A stretch of 41,911 nucleotides of DNA from Flavobacteriia bacterium (GCA_009924735.1 RFQZ01000025.1:1-41911), one strand, 5' to 3'; shown: positions 23,311 through 33,622, counted from the stretch's first letter. Numbers and translations: made by a program. Notes: generated from the letters alone by a model not told the origin.

Positions 23311-25676
23311 TTAGACTACTATATATCATCCTTTTCTTTTTTTCAAGCGTTTATGCTTTTGGGCAATGTAACCAAGCAAATCCTTTTTGTACAGGTACAA
23401 ATTACAATTTTCCAAATGACGTAAATGTCCCAAACCTTGGTCCTGTCGGCTGCTTAGGAACTTCCCCCAACCCTGTTTGGTATTTTATGGAAATCGACCA
23501 AAACGGTCCAATGACCATTAGCATCAGTCAGACAACGGCAGGAGGCACAGGCATCGACGTGGATTTCGCATTGTGGGGTCCTTATAATTCTTTGGCCGCG
23601 GGATGTGGTGGCGGAACGTTTCCTGTAGGATCCCCTATTGACTGTAGTTATTCTCCTTCCCCAACTGAAACCGCCGTCATTCCCAATGCGCAAATTGGTC
23701 AGTTTTACATTTTATTGCTTACCAATTTCGCCAACGTACCAGGAAACATAAGCTTTTCTCAGACCGGTGGGTCTGGTTCGGCGGACTGTTCCTTTGTCTG
23801 TGGGGTTACTGGATTTACGGCCATTCCGGGTCCATGTAACAGCAATACGTATTCACTCTCAGGCACCTTGAGCATTACAAACCCTCCGAATTCCGGCACG
23901 TTAACCATTACGAGTACCTGCGGTGGCGCCCCTCAGGTTTTCAATGCGCCTTTCGGAACGTCGATCAATTACAACCTAACGGGATTACCGGCCAATGGGG
24001 CAAGTTGTACCGTAAACGCCGTTTTCTCCGCGAATGCAAATTGCAATACGTTTCAAACCTACACGGCGCCAGCGCCTTGCAACGTAACCCCCTGTTCCTT
24101 TGGTAATTTCACCGGATCTATTACCAACTGCGACCCTGCAACGAATCAATATACCATAACAGGAACCATCAATTTCAACAATGCACCTGCCTCAGGAACG
24201 TTAACGTTAAGCAATTCTTGCGGAGGGACTCAGGTATTCAACGCACCTTTTGGTGGATCTGCAAACTTCAGTTTAACCGGCGCAGCTAACGGAAACACTT
24301 GCGTTGTGACCGCCACTTTTTCCACGGACCCTTCTTGCAGCGCAACCCTTTCCTATCCTACCCCTCCACAATGCAACTGTAATGCGCAAATAGGTACATT
24401 CACCACAACGTTGCAAGCAATGCCTGCGGTAAACAAAATTTGCTTCAACGATGCTTTCTCGGTGACAACGAACAACAACTTCAATGTTCCTGCAGAAATC
24501 GTTGGTGCTACCAATCCTGCTTCCCCAAATTTCGATCCAACTGCCCCTACGTATGACCCAGGAATCATTTGGCTTGCCTATTCTTGTCCTCCAAGTGTTG
24601 CAATTACGCCCATTTTGGCAAACCAACAAGGACTAACCATTCCAGACGACCCTTGTTTCGTAGGCTTGGTAACCAATGACGGTAATTTAAATGACCTAAA
24701 CGACTTGTCATTTATCAATTCCTTTCCAGCAGGAACTTTCACAGACAACACCGTGTACTATGTCCCCATTACAATGTACAGCATTCAAGATGGCGTTTAC
24801 AGTTATGTTGTATTGCCTGCGCTCGCATGCTATGATTTAGGAGACCCAATTGCCATCCAATATTTACCAGATGTAACCACGACATACACATGTAACTGCG
24901 CGAATGGAACGGCAAACATTACCGTAAACGGTGGTTCCCCTGCATTGAATGGAACCCAATTTACGGCTTCAAATCCGTTGCCTGCCACTGCAGGATTCTT
25001 GGTAAACACAGCATTGAATGGTGGAGACATCGTTATGAACAACTTAAACGCTTCAGGTCCATTCGGATGCTTGATTACGGATGACGTAGGTTGTACCTAC
25101 CCATTTGCCGGAAATTATGTTGGACCTGCACCTGCAAGCATAGGATATCCAGATTCAGTGTATTGTCTTAGCGATCCGAATCCAATTGCAACCATTGGCG
25201 GCACGCTTGGTGGCACTGTGACTGCTGGACCGGGAATAACGGTAAACCCAATCACAGGAGACATAGACCTATCCACTTCAAGTCCGGGAAGTTATTTGGT
25301 TACGTATACGGCTCCTGACCCAGTTTGTCCAGGGGTTGACAATGTGTTGATTACGATTTCGAACAATCCAATTATTGATGCAGGTCCGGACAAAGTGATT
25401 TGTTTTGGCAATGCCATTCAGTTGGAAGCTACCGGCGGTGCAACGTACATGTGGAATGTTCCTATTGCGAATGGGATGTCTTACATGCCTTCGGCAGGAA
25501 TTAATGAATTTATTGTAATCGGAACAAACAATGCTGGTTGTGAATCGAGTGATTCTCTGTTGGTAACAGTGCTTGAGGATTGTACAGGAGAAGAAGTTGT
25601 CTATTGGGTACCCAATACTTTTACGCCTGATGGTGACCAATTTAACCAATCTTTTACGTTAATGCTTTTCTTTTAG
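23307..25676 (+). CDS. Large exported repeat protein with truncated T9SS type B tail
   Basis: A 789-residue protein. TTG at 23307 is taken as the start because it gives an intact signal peptide (residues 1-20, [19 protein letters not shown]) and no ATG is available before it; the start overlaps the previous stop as TTGA. Residues about 165-350 hold two related modules with SGTLTI/SGTLTL, CGG and QVFNAPFG in each, and the rest is Ig- or PKD-like. The end reads [18 protein letters not shown], which is the conserved opening of the gliding-motility-associated (type B) sorting domain, then LMLFF and stop. The remaining ~70 residues of that domain are missing. The break is at about 25658, at the msrBA stop codon, so export through T9SS would be impaired. 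A join artefact is possible because such tails are multicopy. Confidence 0.75.
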   Translation: MIRLLYIILFFFSSVYAFGQCNQANPFCTGTNYNFPNDVNVPNLGPVGCLGTSPNPVWYFMEIDQNGPMTISISQTTAGGTGIDVDFALWGPYNSLAAGCGGGTFPVGSPIDCSYSPSPTETAVIPNAQIGQFYILLLTNFANVPGNISFSQTGGSGSADCSFVCGVTGFTAIPGPCNSNTYSLSGTLSITNPPNSGTLTITSTCGGAPQVFNAPFGTSINYNLTGLPANGASCTVNAVFSANANCNTFQTYTAPAPCNVTPCSFGNFTGSITNCDPATNQYTITGTINFNNAPASGTLTLSNSCGGTQVFNAPFGGSANFSLTGAANGNTCVVTATFSTDPSCSATLSYPTPPQCNCNAQIGTFTTTLQAMPAVNKICFNDAFSVTTNNNFNVPAEIVGATNPASPNFDPTAPTYDPGIIWLAYSCPPSVAITPILANQQGLTIPDDPCFVGLVTNDGNLNDLNDLSFINSFPAGTFTDNTVYYVPITMYSIQDGVYSYVVLPALACYDLGDPIAIQYLPDVTTTYTCNCANGTANITVNGGSPALNGTQFTASNPLPATAGFLVNTALNGGDIVMNNLNASGPFGCLITDDVGCTYPFAGNYVGPAPASIGYPDSVYCLSDPNPIATIGGTLGGTVTAGPGITVNPITGDIDLSTSSPGSYLVTYTAPDPVCPGVDNVLITISNNPIIDAGPDKVICFGNAIQLEATGGATYMWNVPIANGMSYMPSAGINEFIVIGTNNAGCESSDSLLVTVLEDCTGEEVVYWVPNTFTPDGDQFNQSFTLMLFF

Positions 25677-26705
25677 TTTCGCTTTAAACACCTTTTCGAA
25701 TTTCTCAACTTTAGGTCTTACCACGAACTGGCAATATTGATTTTCAGGATGGTTGTTGAAATAATCTCGGTGATAAAATTCAGCCTTATAGAAATTATTG
25801 ATTTCAACTATTTCCGTAACAATCGGTTTCTCCCAAACTTTTTCCTTTGTCAATTTAGCTTTGAAAAACTCAGCCCTCTCCTTCTGGCTTTGGTTATGGT
25901 AAAAAACAACGCTTCTATACTGCGTACCAACGTCGTTGCCTTGTCTATTCAATTGGGTTGGGTCGTGAATCCACCAAAACAACTCTAACAATTCGTCATA
26001 CGAAATCACCGCTGGATCAAAAACAACCCTTGCCACTTCGGCGTGACCTGTTTTTCCTGTACAAACATCATCATAACTTGGATTTGGGACCTTTCCTCCG
26101 GCATAAGCTGGATACACTTCAACGATGCCATTTACCTGTTGGAAACAGGCGTCAATGCACCAAAAACAGCCAGCGCCAAAGGTCGCCTCAGACAATTCAT
26201 TTTTTTCAGCACCCACAAAATCTAAGGATAGTGAATTCACGCAATACCTCAACCCGGTAGGTTTCGGACCATCTTCGAACACATGCCCAAGGTGGGCATC
26301 GCATTTGGCACACTTGATTTCAATGCGGTTCATTCCGTAAGAACGGTCGATTACTTCTTTGACTGAACCAGATTTAGCTACTTCATAGAAACTTGGCCAG
26401 CCTGAACCAGAGTCAAATTTCGAATCAGAGGCAAACAGCGGAGCGTCGCAACCAATGCAATGGTAGGTTCCTTTTTCTTTGTGGTATACATATTTACCGG
26501 TGAAAGGCTGTTCTGTTCCCCCTTCTTTAATGATGTGGCAGACATTTTCAGGGAGTTTTTTGTTACCGAAGGTTACCAAAGTGTCGTTTGAAGGTTTATT
26601 TTCCATGGTTTTATTTTGAGCAAATGAACATGAGGTTATTACGTACAATAGGAGCAAGAAAAGGTACTTAGCTTTTTTCTTTTGCAAGGTATTTTTTAAT
26701 CGCAT
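25659..26705 (-). CDS. MsrB-MsrA fusion methionine sulfoxide reductase, lipoprotein
   Basis: A 348-residue two-domain enzyme that repairs oxidised methionine. The signal ends at a lipobox (ITSC, Cys26), so it is predicted to be anchored in the periplasm or outer membrane. The MsrB domain (about 40-165) has zinc ligands C83, C86, C132 and C135 and the catalytic C155 (RYCVNS), reducing the R-sulfoxide. The MsrA domain (170-348) has GAGCFWC with catalytic C180, reducing the S-sulfoxide. The order B then A is a known fusion type. The start overlaps the downstream end of the YhhQ gene by 38 bp, but the signal peptide requires it. Confidence 0.92.
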   Translation of the reverse strand: MRLKNTLQKKKAKYLFLLLLYVITSCSFAQNKTMENKPSNDTLVTFGNKKLPENVCHIIKEGGTEQPFTGKYVYHKEKGTYHCIGCDAPLFASDSKFDSGSGWPSFYEVAKSGSVKEVIDRSYGMNRIEIKCAKCDAHLGHVFEDGPKPTGLRYCVNSLSLDFVGAEKNELSEATFGAGCFWCIDACFQQVNGIVEVYPAYAGGKVPNPSYDDVCTGKTGHAEVARVVFDPAVISYDELLELFWWIHDPTQLNRQGNDVGTQYRSVVFYHNQSQKERAEFFKAKLTKEKVWEKPIVTEIVEINNFYKAEFYHRDYFNNHPENQYCQFVVRPKVEKFEKVFKAKLKEKH

Positions 26706-27363
26706 AATGTCCGAGGTAAATGAATGGCGTAAGCGCTAATCCAATTAACAACTTGAGAACATAATTTGTTGGAGCAATGTGTAAATAATCTTTAAAGCTC
26801 ATTTTTCCATTGAGTACAAAACCAATGAATAGAACCACGTAAGAATCAATGGCTTGAGAAACGACTGTACTTCCCGTACTTCTCAACCAAATCCACTTAT
26901 TTCCGGTTTTTGCTTTGATCCATTTAAAAACCGTGGCATCTAATACCTGGGAACCGAGGAAGGCAATGATGCTACCCACGATGACCATTTGCGCTTGGCC
27001 AAAAACCATCCGATACGATTTATCGTCTGCCAAATTGGAATTGGGCAAAGAAAAAGCAGGAATGTTCAATGAAAATCCTACAATAATGAAGCAGTATAAA
27101 ATAAGTCCTGCGGTAATCCAAGAAAGTTTCTTTACGACTTTGTCGCCATAGAACTCATTAAGCAAGTCGGTAATAAGAAATACAAATGGCCATGGGAGAA
27201 TCCCAATCACTGTAACAAAAGGCCCCACTTTGTTTCCAAACAGAACAAATTCAATGGGAATGGCTATTAACTTATTGCTAATGAGCTCAGCGGTTACGGC
27301 ATTGGTAATAAAAAGTCCAGCAAGGATAATGAACAGCCAGGTTTTTCGATCAAAAGATGTCAT
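26668..27363 (-). CDS. Queuosine precursor transporter family (YhhQ/VUT) membrane protein
   Basis: A 231-residue protein with about six membrane helices. Characteristic segments are [34 protein letters not shown] and [15 protein letters not shown]. The YhhQ family imports queuosine precursors (preQ0/preQ1) for tRNA modification. The length is normal. It overlaps MsrBA by 38 bp and sits 15 bp downstream of the NlpC/P60 gene on the same strand. The specific substrate is inferred from the family. Confidence 0.88.
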   Translation of the reverse strand: MTSFDRKTWLFIILAGLFITNAVTAELISNKLIAIPIEFVLFGNKVGPFVTVIGILPWPFVFLITDLLNEFYGDKVVKKLSWITAGLILYCFIIVGFSLNIPAFSLPNSNLADDKSYRMVFGQAQMVIVGSIIAFLGSQVLDATVFKWIKAKTGNKWIWLRSTGSTVVSQAIDSYVVLFIGFVLNGKMSFKDYLHIAPTNYVLKLLIGLALTPFIYLGHYAIKKYLAKEKS

Positions 27364-27378
27364 GTTCTTGAAAACAAG

Positions 27379-27915
27379 TTAGTTTTTCTTTTGTTTCGGA
27401 AGGCCGTAATCCAGCCTTTTGGCTTTGACATAATGAGAAATATAGTATTTACTCGTTTTAAAATTGTTAATGGTAACCCCTTTGTTCGTGGATGAATGGA
27501 TAAAATTAATGGCATCTGGCGTAACCTCGATAACCATTCCAACATGCCCTACCCCTCCTGAATTGCTACTCGCCCTAAAAAAAAGCAAGTCACCGGGTTG
27601 AACCTCTGCCAATGTCACGGTTTCCCCCAGTTCTGCCAAGCTGTAGCTCGTTCGCACCAGTGAAAATCCAAAATAACCAAAAATATAATTTATAAACCCT
27701 GAGCAATCGAACCCTGAGGGGGTTGTACCTCCCCATCGGTAAGGGGTTCCCAGAAAGGTTTTTGCAAATGAAATGATTGCGGTAACCTTTGCTGCGTTGG
27801 GGTTTCTTGAATTCGTATCGGCAAGCAATCCGCTGGGCGAATCATTGGTGACTTGTGTTTTTCCTTCAAAAGAAAGCAATAGGAAACCGAGTACAAAGCA
27901 GAAACAACGCAACAT
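27379..27915 (-). CDS. NlpC/P60 (C40) cell-wall hydrolase
   Basis: A 178-residue exported cysteine peptidase. The N-terminus (MLRCFCFVLGFLLLSFEG) is a signal peptide. The catalytic residues are C71 in GFDCSGF, H124 in VGHVGM and H140 in FIHSS, in the usual C-H-H order, and the entry motif FLGTPYRWGG precedes them. It would cleave peptide stems of peptidoglycan. The MerR-like gene is divergent from it with about 44 bp between the start codons, so both promoters must lie in that gap or in the other gene. Confidence 0.9.
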   Translation of the reverse strand: MLRCFCFVLGFLLLSFEGKTQVTNDSPSGLLADTNSRNPNAAKVTAIISFAKTFLGTPYRWGGTTPSGFDCSGFINYIFGYFGFSLVRTSYSLAELGETVTLAEVQPGDLLFFRASSNSGGVGHVGMVIEVTPDAINFIHSSTNKGVTINNFKTSKYYISHYVKAKRLDYGLPKQKKN

Positions 27916-27959
27916 CCTACGAAATTATAACTATTTTTGAGATTCTATTGTGTTCATCC

Positions 27960-28304
27960 ATGCCTGAAATTAACAGTACCACATTAACAAAATTATACTA
28001 TTCTATTGGGGAGGTTGCAAAGTTGTTCGATGTTAATCCTTCTTTACTTCGTTTTTGGGAAAAAGAATTTGACCTCGTGGTTACTAAAAAAAACGCAAAA
28101 GGAAACCGTCAATATTCTGTTAAAGAAATAGAAACCCTCAATAAAATTTACAACCTGATTAAAACGAAGGGATTCACACATGAAGGCGCCAAGAACCAAT
28201 TGAAGCAAAAAAGGGTTTCAAGGGTTCAAGACAATCCGGACCAAGACTTAATTCTTCAACTGGAAAAAATCAAGACGAGGCTGATTGCCATTAAAACTTC
28301 GTAA
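27960..28304 (+). CDS. MerR-family helix-turn-helix regulator
   Basis: A 114-residue DNA-binding protein. The HTH starts LYYSIGEVAKLFDVNPSLLR and continues with FWEKEFDLVVTKKNAKGNRQ, a MerR-type winged helix. The rest is a helix that could form the dimer coiled coil; no metal-binding cysteines are present. The start at 27960 is chosen because it begins shortly before the HTH and avoids the much longer, low-quality upstream extension. It is divergent to the C40 gene and converges on the DUF1295 gene with a 14-bp overlap. Its target is unknown. Confidence 0.82.
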   Translation: MPEINSTTLTKLYYSIGEVAKLFDVNPSLLRFWEKEFDLVVTKKNAKGNRQYSVKEIETLNKIYNLIKTKGFTHEGAKNQLKQKRVSRVQDNPDQDLILQLEKIKTRLIAIKTS

Positions 28305-29211
28305 AAGGTAAAAACCTGGGCACTTTCTTTTGGTATTCTTTGTATTCTGGGTATTTATCTGCGGATATTTTCTCTGAGAAATCCGAACTTCCTTTGAACA
28401 GGATGACAAGCAATAAGCATCCAGCAATGGTTGCATTCATCCATACGCCCGTTGCCACGACAGAAAACAAATAGAACAAGATCCAAATCAACTGTTCCAT
28501 CGCATAGTTAGGGTGGCGTACCCTTCCCCAAAGGCCTGTGCGGATAAAGCCATGCGCATATTCATTCAAAGGTTCACCTTGCTGAATTCTTCTGTGTTTT
28601 TCTTTTTGAAAATTCCATTGTTGTTGATCTGCAATGAATTCAACAGCAACCGCACCTACAAACAACACAGAGAGCACGAGGTCCCAAACATTCAAAGGAT
28701 TGTCATTTGATGCCAGTAGAATGGGAAGGGTAAAAAGAAAAATGAGAATGTTTTGGTAAGCGCTGATAAAGCACAAGTTAAAAATTGCCCAAACAAATTT
28801 ATTTGAAAACCCAGGACGTTTTCTCAGCAATTCCCAGCGATAATCTTCCTCACCAGCCCAGAACCTCCAGGTATACGCGCCTCTTCTGGCAAAATTATAA
28901 GTCAACCTCATACCCCAAATCGTTGCCAAAACAGCCATCAACACCATTCTATCGTTGCATCCAAAGGCCAAAGTTATGTGCCAAACATAATAAATTGGAA
29001 CAATGCTCCAAAGCTTGTCAACCTGTGAATTGTTACGTGAAATTTCGCCTACCAAAAAGCAATAAGCGATTACCCCGGCTACCACAAAAACCATCTGGTC
29101 GAACAAAACATGTTCTTGCATCATGGTTAGGGGTTCGCCGAAACCAAAATAAAAGGTGAGTAATGGAAGTACAACAATCGTAAAGATTAAAAGAAGAATG
29201 GTAACTAACAT
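28291..29211 (-). CDS. DUF1295 / steroid 5-alpha-reductase-like membrane protein
   Basis: A 306-residue protein with about six to eight membrane helices. Typical segments are MRLTYNFARRGAYTWRFWAG-like, EDYRWELLRKRPG, and the C-terminal RTGLWGRVRHPNYAMEQLIW with SADKYPEYKEYQKKVPRF. This C-terminal part is the ICMT/steroid-reductase-like fold that binds NADPH in characterised relatives. The substrate is unknown. It converges with the MerR-like gene (14-bp overlap) and is 3 bp downstream of the thioesterase. Confidence 0.85.
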   Translation of the reverse strand: MLVTILLLIFTIVVLPLLTFYFGFGEPLTMMQEHVLFDQMVFVVAGVIAYCFLVGEISRNNSQVDKLWSIVPIYYVWHITLAFGCNDRMVLMAVLATIWGMRLTYNFARRGAYTWRFWAGEEDYRWELLRKRPGFSNKFVWAIFNLCFISAYQNILIFLFTLPILLASNDNPLNVWDLVLSVLFVGAVAVEFIADQQQWNFQKEKHRRIQQGEPLNEYAHGFIRTGLWGRVRHPNYAMEQLIWILFYLFSVVATGVWMNATIAGCLLLVILFKGSSDFSEKISADKYPEYKEYQKKVPRFLPFTKF

Positions 29212-29214
29212 AAT

Positions 29215-29658
29215 TTATAATTTATACCCTGCTTTTTCTGCAAGAAATGGATAAAAAGTTCCACTGGAAACAGCAATGCATTTGTTGTGTTCATCGACCA
29301 TTTCAGCTTTCATAAAAATAACCTTTTTCCCTTGTCGCACCACCACTGAGGTTGCGGTTAACACACTTCCTACTTTTGCCGGATTGATAAAATTGACGTG
29401 CATTTCAATGGTTGAAACCACTTTTTGGTCCTTTTCCACCAAGGTTAAAGCCCCTGCGCCCATGGTTGCATCGAGCATGGTTGTGAGTACGCCCCCGTGA
29501 ACAAAGCCGGGGGTTGCTAGATGTGATTCTTTGACCGTCAAGACATAGCGTACCACACCTAATTCAATGACTTCCAAATGCATTCCAATGGACTGTGCGA
29601 AGGTATTGTTTTGGTCGTATTCAGCCATTAGGTTCTTTATTGTGTCGGTTCCAGCCAT
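29215..29658 (-). CDS. PaaI-family hotdog thioesterase
   Basis: A 147-residue hotdog-fold protein. ATPGFVHGGVLTTMLDATMG contains the HGG motif and downstream Asp of the PaaI family, which hydrolyse acyl-CoA thioesters. An ATG at 29628 (MAEYDQNNTF) would remove the overlap with mscS and is an alternative start; I keep 29658 because the reading frame is open and no stronger signal decides. It is part of a tight minus-strand run with the MscS and DUF1295 genes. Substrate unknown. Confidence 0.85.
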   Translation of the reverse strand: MAGTDTIKNLMAEYDQNNTFAQSIGMHLEVIELGVVRYVLTVKESHLATPGFVHGGVLTTMLDATMGAGALTLVEKDQKVVSTIEMHVNFINPAKVGSVLTATSVVVRQGKKVIFMKAEMVDEHNKCIAVSSGTFYPFLAEKAGYKL

Positions 29659-30431
29659 TCAAAGAAGGTATTTGAAAGTTCTCTATGTACGTTCAGATGG
29701 TCCGTGGTTTTTACCCAGCAAATGACATTTAGTTTGCCGAAATTGGGTTCAAAATCGGTAAAAAATACTTGTGATTTAGGATCTTTAAGGATTGCCGGAT
29801 GGTTTTCCAAGGTTTCTTTAATTTTTGAAACGATTTCCTCGGAACCTAAACCATATTTAACAGGCATAACGATGTCGATGCGTCGTTTTTCCATCCGTGT
29901 AAAATTCACAATTGTGCCATTGATGAGCGGGCCGTTGGGAAGTATGATTACTTTGTTATCGGCCGTTTTGATGTAGGTATTAAAAATCTGAATTTCAGTT
30001 ACCTCTCCTGTTACCAAGAGCGCAGAAATGGTATCCTTTAATTTGAAAGGTTTTATCACCAAGATAAGGATTCCACCCGCAAAATTGCTTAAGGTTCCGG
30101 AGAATGCCATACCTATGGCGATGCCTGCCGCACCCAGGATGGTTACAAACGATGTCATCGCGATTCCAAGTTGACTCATGGCGGTGAATACGACCAGAAT
30201 TTTTGAGGCGATGACGGTTAAGTTGGTTAAAAATGAAATGAGTCCAGCATCGGTTTTGCTTTTTTGAAGCAGTCGCGTAACCATTTTCCCCGCTTTGTTT
30301 GCCAACCAGAATCCTGCGATGAGGATCACCACGCTGATTACGATGTTCAAACCTAGATTTGAGAGGGTATGAAGGATGTTTTCGTATTCAAACCCAAGTA
30401 TGGATTTTAGCGGTTCTGTCTTTTGTGGCAA
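29637..30431 (-). CDS. Small-conductance mechanosensitive channel (MscS family)
   Basis: A 264-residue inner-membrane channel that opens under membrane tension in hypo-osmotic shock. Three membrane helices lie in residues 25-125. The pore helix is GAAGIAIGMAFSGTLSNFAG, followed by the beta domain with FNTYIKTADNKVIILPNGPL. The start is TTG at 30431; no ATG is present in frame before the first helix. Length matches the short MscS type. Its end overlaps the thioesterase start by 22 bp. Confidence 0.92.
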   Translation of the reverse strand: MPQKTEPLKSILGFEYENILHTLSNLGLNIVISVVILIAGFWLANKAGKMVTRLLQKSKTDAGLISFLTNLTVIASKILVVFTAMSQLGIAMTSFVTILGAAGIAIGMAFSGTLSNFAGGILILVIKPFKLKDTISALLVTGEVTEIQIFNTYIKTADNKVIILPNGPLINGTIVNFTRMEKRRIDIVMPVKYGLGSEEIVSKIKETLENHPAILKDPKSQVFFTDFEPNFGKLNVICWVKTTDHLNVHRELSNTFFEWLEPTQ

Positions 30432-30468
30432 AGCGTAATTTTTGGGTTAAAAATACAAAATTCCATTT

Positions 30469-31359
30469 TCATAGAAACAACGCGCCTTCTTTCAAAGAGC
30501 AAGGAGAAACCCAAACTTCATTAAAGTATATTTTCTCCATAAGCCATTTCACCTTCAGCGCAGCAAAGGGGGCCATTTGTTTTCTAATTTGGGTGATTTG
30601 GGGATTTACACTTCGTTCTTCCAAGGTAGATGCAATCACTTGGTCAATCATAGCCTTAAAATCATTCATGTTCATTTGAATCGCTTCAAAGGGATCGGTA
30701 GACATCTCGCTGTGCAGCAATTCGTAAAAGGTTTCGAAGGTCCCCGAAGCACCGATCAGCGCCTTTGCTTGGATGTCATCCAGCTTACCTTCTGCTTGCG
30801 CTTCTAAAAAATTAAAAAGCACTTCGATGTCTTGTTGGGTAAAGGGATCAGACACTTTGAACAATTGATACATTCGCGACAATCCAATGTTTAATGAAGT
30901 TTCAGAGATGATTTCACCATCGTTGTAATGAATGAATTCCGAACTCCCTCCCCCAATGTCCATAATCAGACCAGAATCCGACAACTGTTTTGACATTGAA
31001 ACACCGTTAAAGATCATCCTTGCCTCCTCCAAACCTGAAATGATTTCAATTTGAATGCCCAATGCTTGTTTAATTTCGAGAATCCATTCGCTCGCATTTT
31101 CAGCATCACGAAGGGCACTTGTACCGATTGCACGTATTTTCTCAACCTCAAATTGATGTGCAATGGCATGATAATCTGTTAAACAGTCCATTCCGCGTTT
31201 CATGGCATCGGGATGAAGCAATCCTTTTGTAATACCACCCATACCTAAGGAAACACCTCTTCTTTCTCGATGCAGTACTTTTGGATATCCTTCCGCCTGC
31301 ATTTCAACAATCAATAAATTGAAAGTATTGGTACCCAAATCAATTACGGCTTGGATCAT
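30469..31359 (-). CDS. Ppx/GppA-family exopolyphosphatase
   Basis: A 296-residue ASKHA-fold phosphatase. VIDLGTNTFNLLIVE near the N-terminus is the first phosphate motif, and LIMDIGGGSSEFIHY is the second. Family members hydrolyse polyphosphate or pppGpp. At 296 residues it is a short form with only the catalytic domains, lacking the C-terminal HD-like region of E. coli Ppx, which is usual in Bacteroidota. It follows the ABC permease gene on the same strand by 4 bp. Confidence 0.92.
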   Translation of the reverse strand: MIQAVIDLGTNTFNLLIVEMQAEGYPKVLHRERRGVSLGMGGITKGLLHPDAMKRGMDCLTDYHAIAHQFEVEKIRAIGTSALRDAENASEWILEIKQALGIQIEIISGLEEARMIFNGVSMSKQLSDSGLIMDIGGGSSEFIHYNDGEIISETSLNIGLSRMYQLFKVSDPFTQQDIEVLFNFLEAQAEGKLDDIQAKALIGASGTFETFYELLHSEMSTDPFEAIQMNMNDFKAMIDQVIASTLEERSVNPQITQIRKQMAPFAALKVKWLMEKIYFNEVWVSPCSLKEGALFL

Positions 31360-31363
31360 GGAA

Positions 31364-32692
31364 TTAGATTTTTAGCCATTTGAGAAGCAATTTAAAGGTC
31401 AACTTATGGCCAAAGGAAAGGATGCCATTTTTGAAGATTCTTCCTGCAAAATAGAGTAAAACTGCACCCACCAAAACCATGATCAACCAGGAAAGGAGCA
31501 AGAAAAGATACGACACAACGGTTACCCCCGCAGTAATTTTCACCATGGCTACCATTCCTGCTGTCCATGGAAAGAAAGTAAAAAACTGTGTCAATGCAGC
31601 ATCTGGGTATTGTACCGCGTTGTACCCAGCAAAAATACTGACACCGAAAAGGATCCAAATGGGAATCACAAATTGCTGTCCATCGGACTCATCTCCGCTC
31701 ATAGCGCCTATGACTGTGAAAAAGGAGGAATACACCCAATAAGTCCCTAAGAAGAAGAGCATAAAGTTGGGAATCAGGAAGGCATAATTGATTCGATGGA
31801 AGAACAGGTCCATTTGGGTATTGTAATTCATCATCGGGTTGCTTTGACCGAATTGACTTAAACCTTGATCGGAAACCTGCACCCCCTCAAGGTGACCTAA
31901 GCCCAGGGTTTCGGAAAAGATAAAATATTCAAACACCCACAATCCCAAAGCGATGATAAAAATCCAGAAGAATAGCTGCAACAAAGAAGCCCAAAGAATC
32001 CCCAAAATCTTGCCAAACATCAACTCATGTGCTTTGGCACTGGCCAGAATGACCTCAGACACCCTGTTGGCTTTTTCCCGATTGATGCTTCGGGTAATGT
32101 TCGTTCCAAAAATTCCCAAGAAAAAAATCATGAGGTACCCAAGGGAATAACCTACCCAAGCGATTTCGTTTTCGGATTGGTTCAGTGGGTCGTTTACGTC
32201 TCTGAAATCGACATTAAGGGGCTGTTTGATTTTGCGGAAATCTTCAATTCCAAGGTTGGTAAATTGTTCAATCATCACCTCTTCCACCCTTCTTTCCACT
32301 TCAAACTTTAGTTTCATTTTAAGCTGAACGTTTGGGGTTTCCCTGTAGAACAAGAATACTTTTTTATTGATCAAAACCTTCTCATTGATTTCAATCATGG
32401 CGTCATAGGTCCGAAATTTCTTTTCATCTCTGAAGGCTTCTAATTCTACATAGTCCTGGTAGAAATAATAGGTTATGCTTTCAGAGGGATGCGAAACGAT
32501 TTTTTCTTCAAAAAGCCCTGTGGGGTCTACGATCAGCACATTCAGGTTCGATTTCCCCTGATTTCCTGAAATGATCAGAAGGTAGATTACAGCTAAAAGC
32601 AAAAGCGGCCCAAGAAACAACATAAACCGAAAAGACCGATTGTTCCAGCGCTCCATGAATTCTCGTCTCGCGATGATTAAACTATTCTTCAT
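31364..32692 (-). CDS. ABC-2 type exporter permease (NatB-like)
   Basis: A 442-residue membrane protein. MKNSLIIARREFMERWNNRS is the typical start and 32692 is preferred over an upstream ATG that would lie inside the ATPase gene. After the first helix there is a large extracytoplasmic domain (about 50-185), then five or so further helices from about 190. This matches the NatB/YhaP-type subunit of ABC-2 exporters. It overlaps the ATPase by 11 bp, so the two form one transporter. The substrate is unknown. Confidence 0.88.
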   Translation of the reverse strand: MKNSLIIARREFMERWNNRSFRFMLFLGPLLLLAVIYLLIISGNQGKSNLNVLIVDPTGLFEEKIVSHPSESITYYFYQDYVELEAFRDEKKFRTYDAMIEINEKVLINKKVFLFYRETPNVQLKMKLKFEVERRVEEVMIEQFTNLGIEDFRKIKQPLNVDFRDVNDPLNQSENEIAWVGYSLGYLMIFFLGIFGTNITRSINREKANRVSEVILASAKAHELMFGKILGILWASLLQLFFWIFIIALGLWVFEYFIFSETLGLGHLEGVQVSDQGLSQFGQSNPMMNYNTQMDLFFHRINYAFLIPNFMLFFLGTYWVYSSFFTVIGAMSGDESDGQQFVIPIWILFGVSIFAGYNAVQYPDAALTQFFTFFPWTAGMVAMVKITAGVTVVSYLFLLLSWLIMVLVGAVLLYFAGRIFKNGILSFGHKLTFKLLLKWLKI

Positions 32693-33608
32693 GTTGGTTG
32701 TGTTCTTGAATAACTTTAACAAATACATCTTGCATTCCCGGCAGTTTTTCTTCGATGAGCGTCAATTCCAGGGCGGAAGAAAGTTGGTTGTACACATCAT
32801 TGAAGGTTTCATTGCCACGACGACGAATGACGGCTTCCCGCAAATCATCTCCAATTTCCTTGCTCTCTATGATTTCAAAAGAAGTCCACAGCGCATTGGC
32901 GAAGGCGATTACGTTTCCCCTAAATCGTATTTTAAAATCTCCATTTTTATGCTGTGACCTAAGGTTTGCCACCCGGTCTTTTGCAATGAGTTTTCCTGCA
33001 TGAATCAGGGCGACTTCATCACAAATGGAATCCACGCTGTCCATGTTATGGGTGGAAAAAATTACCGATTTACCCGCATTTTTAAAAGCCTCAATTTCAT
33101 TGAGAATTAAATTGATGTTCAAAGGATCAAATCCACTCAAAGGCTCATCGAGGATGATTACCTCGGGATCATGGAGTACACTGGAAATGAACTGAATTTT
33201 TTGCGCCATACCTTTGGAAAGGGAATCAATCCTCTTTTTCGCCCAATCTTGAACTTCAAATTTCTGTAGCCATTTCATTGCTTTATCCCCTGCCTCTTTG
33301 CGCGACAATCCCCTAAGTTCGCCTAAAAAAACCAATTGATCCATCACCCGCATTTCTCTGTAAAGTCCGCGCTCTTCGGGCAAATAACCAAAGGACCTGA
33401 CATGGGCTTCATTGAGAAGGGTTCCATTGTATTTTACAAACCCATCATTCGGGATAAGGATTTGATTTAAGATCCTGATTAAGGTTGTTTTACCGGCTCC
33501 ATTTGGACCGATGATTCCAAACACCATTCCTTTCGGGATGTCAAAGGTGACCTTTTCAAGTGCGATTTTTTCTTGAAAAACCTTTGTTATATCATGGATT
33601 TCAATCAT
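32682..33608 (-). CDS. ABC transporter ATP-binding protein with DUF4162-like tail
   Basis: A 308-residue ATPase. Walker A is GPNGAGKTT, the signature is LSKGMAQKIQF, Walker B is VIILDEPLSGFDP and the H-loop is FSTHNMD. The C-terminal ~80 residues match the extra domain seen on NatA-type exporters. It powers the permease downstream. It lies 14 bp after the CPBP-family gene on the same strand. Confidence 0.92.
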   Translation of the reverse strand: MIEIHDITKVFQEKIALEKVTFDIPKGMVFGIIGPNGAGKTTLIRILNQILIPNDGFVKYNGTLLNEAHVRSFGYLPEERGLYREMRVMDQLVFLGELRGLSRKEAGDKAMKWLQKFEVQDWAKKRIDSLSKGMAQKIQFISSVLHDPEVIILDEPLSGFDPLNINLILNEIEAFKNAGKSVIFSTHNMDSVDSICDEVALIHAGKLIAKDRVANLRSQHKNGDFKIRFRGNVIAFANALWTSFEIIESKEIGDDLREAVIRRRGNETFNDVYNQLSSALELTLIEEKLPGMQDVFVKVIQEHNQHEE

Positions 33609-33622
33609 ACCAACGAAGCTAC

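Noticed and set aside
24273..24629. 118-codon minus-strand frame inside the secreted repeat protein
   Set aside because: Shadow of the repeat protein; Arg- and Cys-rich without any motif.
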